Source: Bacteroidota bacterium (GTDB taxonomy: Bacteria; Bacteroidota; Bacteroidia; Bacteroidales; B18-G4). Taken from it: a stretch of 9,781 bases of DNA. The stretch spans positions 1 through 9,781 of the forward strand of contig DAOVZP010000033.1 in assembly GCA_030635045.1 (NCBI GenBank), written 5' to 3'. A program made the translations under genes and the position numbers. The notes under the pieces are model-generated. The model searched no databases. It had not been told where the DNA came from and worked only from the letters and a program-made list of their open reading frames with translations. Below, piece by piece: positions 7,375-9,781 of this stretch; positions within the stretch are counted from its first letter, which is position 1; each line of letters opens with the position of its first letter.

Positions 7375-7462
7375 GGAGAGGTGGCCGAGTGGTCGAAGGC
7401 GCACGCCTGGAAAGCGTGTATGCGCCGAAAGCGCATCATGGGTTCGAATCCCATTCTCTCCG
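7375..7462 (+). tRNA. tRNA-Ser (anticodon GGA)
   Basis: An 88-base class II tRNA folds completely. The acceptor stem is 7375-7381 with 7455-7461, ending in one G-T pair. The anticodon stem CACGC/GCGTG (7402-7406, 7414-7418) encloses the loop CTGGAAA, with anticodon GGA at 7409-7411. A long variable arm with a six-pair stem (ATGCGC/GCGCAT) and loop CGAAA fills 7419-7437. The T stem ATGGG/CCCAT encloses TTCGAAT (7443-7449). The long variable arm and discriminator G7462 both fit serine; the tRNA reads UCC and UCU codons. The 3' CCA is not encoded and must be added after transcription. Confidence 0.97.
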
Positions 7463-7544
7463 CTTGAAACATGAACGGAAATAAATTAATAATAAAGATA
7501 ACTATCAAAAATTTTCAAAACGTAGAATTTAACAATTATTGGCT

Positions 7545-8360
7545 ATGAAAAAATTAATTGCTTTTCTGACCATCGCAGGAATGCTGGTGTTTGCAGTTTC
7601 AACAACTTATGCGCAAGACCCTGCTGAAGGTACTCCTGAACCAGCTGACACAACTGTTGTTGATACAACTGTTGTTGTTGTTGCTCAACCGGAAACACCC
7701 ATGCAGACTATCGTAGATGAACCTGTTGAAGTAAAAGGCTTCCACCAGGTTCTGAAAGAACAATTTATTCAAGGTAATGCCATGTTCATGAGTTTCGTAC
7801 TGCTTGCCCTGATCTTCGGGCTTGCAATTTGTATCGAAAGGATCATTTACCTGAACCTCTCAACAACCAATACCAAGAAACTCCTCAACAAAGTTGAAAG
7901 TGCCATTGAAACCGGAGGTGTTGAGGCAGCAAAAGAAGTTTGCAAGAATACCAGCGGACCTGTTGCCAGTATATTTTATCAGGGCCTTTTCAGGTATGAG
8001 GATGGTCTTGCTGAAGTTGAAAAATCAATTGTTGCTTACGGAAGCGTTCTTATGGGAAGGCTGGAAAGCGGCCTCTCATGGATTGCCCTCTTTATCGCCA
8101 TTGCCCCGATGCTCGGGTTTATGGGTACTGTAATTGGTATGATCTCTGCTTTCGATAACATTGAAGCAGTGGGTGATATCTCTCCTGCTGTTGTTGCCGG
8201 TGGTATTAAAATGGCACTGCTTACAACTGTATTTGGTTTGATCGTTGCGATCATTCTCCAGATCTTTTACAACTACATCATCTCAAAAGTTGATAGTCTT
8301 GTAAATGCCATGGAAGACAGCACAATTTCATTCATTGATATTCTTTCAAAGAATAAATAA
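7545..8360 (+). CDS. exbB: MotA/TolQ/ExbB-family proton channel subunit
   Basis: A 271-residue inner-membrane protein of the ExbB/TolQ family, the pentameric stator of proton-driven motors that energise outer-membrane processes. It starts with a signal-like segment (MKKLIAFLTIAGMLVFAVS, then TYA-QD near residue 24). A Thr/Val/Pro/Glu-rich stretch follows (about 25-60), holding a directly repeated DTTVV (35-44; two 15-base repeats at 7647-7676). Membrane helices lie at about 80-98, 178-203 and 220-245. The proton-path threonines of the family are probably T195 (MGTVIG) and T227/T228 (LLTTVFG). The ATG at 7545 is preferred to an in-frame TTG two codons upstream. The gene is 82 bases after the tRNA. 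I see no convincing promoter in that gap, so read-through from upstream is possible. Confidence 0.92.
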   Translation: MKKLIAFLTIAGMLVFAVSTTYAQDPAEGTPEPADTTVVDTTVVVVAQPETPMQTIVDEPVEVKGFHQVLKEQFIQGNAMFMSFVLLALIFGLAICIERIIYLNLSTTNTKKLLNKVESAIETGGVEAAKEVCKNTSGPVASIFYQGLFRYEDGLAEVEKSIVAYGSVLMGRLESGLSWIALFIAIAPMLGFMGTVIGMISAFDNIEAVGDISPAVVAGGIKMALLTTVFGLIVAIILQIFYNYIISKVDSLVNAMEDSTISFIDILSKNK

Positions 8361-8372
8361 AAGACAATAACC

Positions 8373-8789
8373 ATGACTGTTCTAGCATCAAAAATATTGC
8401 GCATATTTCTGGGAGTACTCCTGGCAATATCGGCACTGCTGATGATCCTCTTCTTTGTGAATGTGGTCTCTGTCGACATGGTGATATACTGGGGATACTT
8501 TCTCCTGATCTTTACGGCAGTGATTGTCATCCTCTTTCCTATTGTGTTTCTTATCATGAATCCCAAAAATTCTATTAAGATATTTATTTCACTGGGAGTT
8601 ATGGTGGTTATTGCAATCATTGCCTATTCACTGTCGCAGAATAATTTTACTGAACTCCAGCTTGAAGAGCTTGAGACAACAGCTGACACAGTTAAATATG
8701 TTGGCGCCGGATTGATTTTCACTTATATACTTGCCAGTTTGGCAGTGCTTTCAATCATCTACGCCAGTATTTCAAGAATCTTTAAATAA
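8373..8789 (+). CDS. Four-helix membrane protein of unknown function in the ExbB-ExbD cluster
   Basis: A 138-residue protein I do not recognise by motif. It is strongly hydrophobic, with four probable membrane helices at about 10-29, 38-62, 68-86 and 108-131. A polar, acidic segment between helices 3 and 4 (about 88-107, with LQLEELETT) is the only sizeable loop. No catalytic or binding motif is visible, and the ends carry only a few charged residues. It begins 12 bases after the exbB stop and ends 8 bases before the exbD start, so it is certainly part of the same transcript. Small membrane proteins at this position are, as far as I know, common in Bacteroidota ExbB-ExbD clusters. An accessory or assembly role in the motor complex is inference from position alone. 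Confidence 0.85.
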   Translation: MTVLASKILRIFLGVLLAISALLMILFFVNVVSVDMVIYWGYFLLIFTAVIVILFPIVFLIMNPKNSIKIFISLGVMVVIAIIAYSLSQNNFTELQLEELETTADTVKYVGAGLIFTYILASLAVLSIIYASISRIFK

Positions 8790-8797
8790 GTGTTATT

Positions 8798-9370
8798 ATG
8801 GCATCCAAAGAAGTACCTGAAATAAATGCCGGATCAATGGCGGATATAGCCTTCCTTCTATTGATATTTTTCCTGGTAACCACTACCATGGACGTTGATA
8901 CAGGGATCACAAGGAAGCTGCCTCCACCCGTTGAAGACGATACTAAGTTCGACATCAATGACAGGAATATTTTCAAAGTGCTGGTGAGCAGTTCCGACCG
9001 CCTTATGGTGGAAGGCGAACGTAGTGATATCAGTACGCTCAGAGATGACGTCAAGGCTTTTATGACCAATCCCACAAACAGGGAAGACCTTCCTGAGAAG
9101 GAATTAAAGTTCATTGAGAACCTCGGAGAGATAGAAGTATCGAAAGGAGTCGTGTCGTTGAAGAATGACCGGGGGACTTCTTATGAAATGTATATTAAGA
9201 TCCAGAATGAACTTACCGCAGCTTTCGCTGAACTCAGAGATGAGGTCTCGTTGCAATTTTACGGGGTCAAATTCAAAAACCTTATCAATAAGGATTATCG
9301 AAAAGCCGTACAAAAGGCAGTTCCGATGGCTATCTCAGAAGCTGAACCTGAAAATATAGGAGGAAATTAA
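8798..9370 (+). CDS. exbD: ExbD/TolR-family biopolymer transport protein (first copy)
   Basis: A 190-residue single-helix protein, the partner of ExbB. A short cytoplasmic N-terminus leads into a membrane helix (about 15-31, SMADIAFLLLIFFLV). It carries the conserved Asp (D16) that is protonated during the motor cycle. The rest is periplasmic and begins with LPPP (41-44). It is longer than E. coli ExbD (about 140 residues). The extra length appears as an acidic, charged region around 90-125, before the final folded part. The last codons (IGGN) contain the AGGAGG sequence that precedes the next gene. The start has no Shine-Dalgarno sequence of its own. Confidence 0.92.
   Translation: MASKEVPEINAGSMADIAFLLLIFFLVTTTMDVDTGITRKLPPPVEDDTKFDINDRNIFKVLVSSSDRLMVEGERSDISTLRDDVKAFMTNPTNREDLPEKELKFIENLGEIEVSKGVVSLKNDRGTSYEMYIKIQNELTAAFAELRDEVSLQFYGVKFKNLINKDYRKAVQKAVPMAISEAEPENIGGN
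9358..9363 (+). promoter_or_regulatory. Shine-Dalgarno-like AGGAGG before the second exbD
   Basis: AGGAGG ends 8 bases before the ATG at 9372, ideal spacing for a Shine-Dalgarno site. It is encoded by the Ile-Gly-Gly codons at the end of the first exbD. No other start in the window has such a site. It may be used or may be chance from codon choice. Confidence 0.4.
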
Positions 9371-9371
9371 T

Positions 9372-9781
9372 ATGGCCCGCTTTAAAAAGAAAAAATCAAC
9401 AGGCATGCAGAAGATCAATACTTCGGCCCTCCCGGATATTATCTTCATGCTGCTTTTCTTCTTTATGGTAACTACTACCATGCGTGAAATTACGCTTATC
9501 GTTCAGGTGAAACCTCCGGAAGCTTCAGAAGTACAGAAACTGGAAAAGAAATCCCTGGTCAGTTATATCTACGTTGGGGTTCCTTTGAAAACACAGTTTG
9601 GTACCGAGTCCAGGATACAGCTGAATGATGCATTTGCATCCACCAGTGAGATCCCTGAGTTTATCGCTTCCGAAAGGGAATCAAGAGATGAAGCAGATCG
9701 TGGGTTCCTTATAACTTCCATTAAAGCTGATAAAGCTACACGTATGGGGGTTATTACAGACATTAAACAGGAACTCAGGAA
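9372..9781 (+). CDS. exbD: ExbD/TolR-family protein (second copy), truncated by window end
   Basis: The first 136 codons of an open frame that runs off the window. A lysine-rich cytoplasmic start (RFKKKKS) is followed by a membrane helix at about 19-34 (ALPDIIFMLLFFFMV), with the conserved Asp at D22, and by the TTTM turn also found in the first copy. The periplasmic part begins with VKPPEASEV. The two ExbD copies share the helix pattern but differ in their periplasmic regions, so they look like paralogues specialised for one complex rather than a recent duplication. The ATG lies one base after the upstream stop (TAA at 9368-9370), which suggests translational coupling. Confidence 0.92.
   Translation, partial: MARFKKKKSTGMQKINTSALPDIIFMLLFFFMVTTTMREITLIVQVKPPEASEVQKLEKKSLVSYIYVGVPLKTQFGTESRIQLNDAFASTSEIPEFIASERESRDEADRGFLITSIKADKATRMGVITDIKQELR

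Noticed and set aside
7539..7544. A TTG start two codons before the exbB ATG
   Set aside because: The ATG followed by two lysine codons gives a typical signal-peptide start.
178..9781. A functional system linking the TolB/Omp85-like protein with the ExbB-ExbD motor
   Set aside because: The two are over 4 kb apart, on opposite strands, with unrelated genes between; TolB-TolQR analogy alone is not enough.

Overview
The window looks like chromosomal DNA of a member of the Bacteroidota. The reasons are the protein types (a TolB-propeller/outer-membrane-barrel hybrid, and an ExbB - small membrane protein - ExbD - ExbD cluster), start codons without Shine-Dalgarno sequences at nearly every gene, several copies of the Bacteroidota -7 promoter box TAnnTTTG, and short tandem repeats between genes. 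I cannot name a genus. No mobile element, CRISPR array, phage gene or rRNA is visible, and every full-length gene appears intact.

Layout. 1-177: non-coding, with a GAATnA hexamer repeat. 178-3471 (minus): a large outer-membrane protein made of a degenerate peptidase-like domain, a TolB-like propeller and an Omp85-like barrel. 3472-3631: divergent spacer with a promoter for the next gene. 3632-4267 (plus): glyoxalase II-like metallo-hydrolase. It converges, with a 5-base gap, on 4273-5253 (minus): a GT9/heptosyltransferase-family glycosyltransferase that starts at TTG. 5254-5390: divergent spacer with a heptamer repeat and opposed promoters. 5391-7195 (plus): a two-gene unit of a TatD-family nuclease and a type I asparaginase, 2 bases apart. 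7196-7374: non-coding, holding the promoter for a tRNA-Ser(GGA) at 7375-7462. 7545 to the end (plus): a tight cluster of ExbB, a four-helix membrane protein of unknown function, ExbD, and a second ExbD cut by the window edge.

How the genes work together. The last four genes most likely encode one inner-membrane proton-driven motor of the ExbBD/TolQR class. A TonB-like partner would be expected just past the window, but I cannot see it. TatD and asparaginase share a transcript but have no obvious biochemical link. The glycosyltransferase probably acts in cell-surface polysaccharide or lipopolysaccharide synthesis. The window is mainly core genome. The parts that most deserve a second look are the three-part outer-membrane protein, the four-helix protein inside the motor cluster, and the promoter and start-codon arrangements around 5250-5400.
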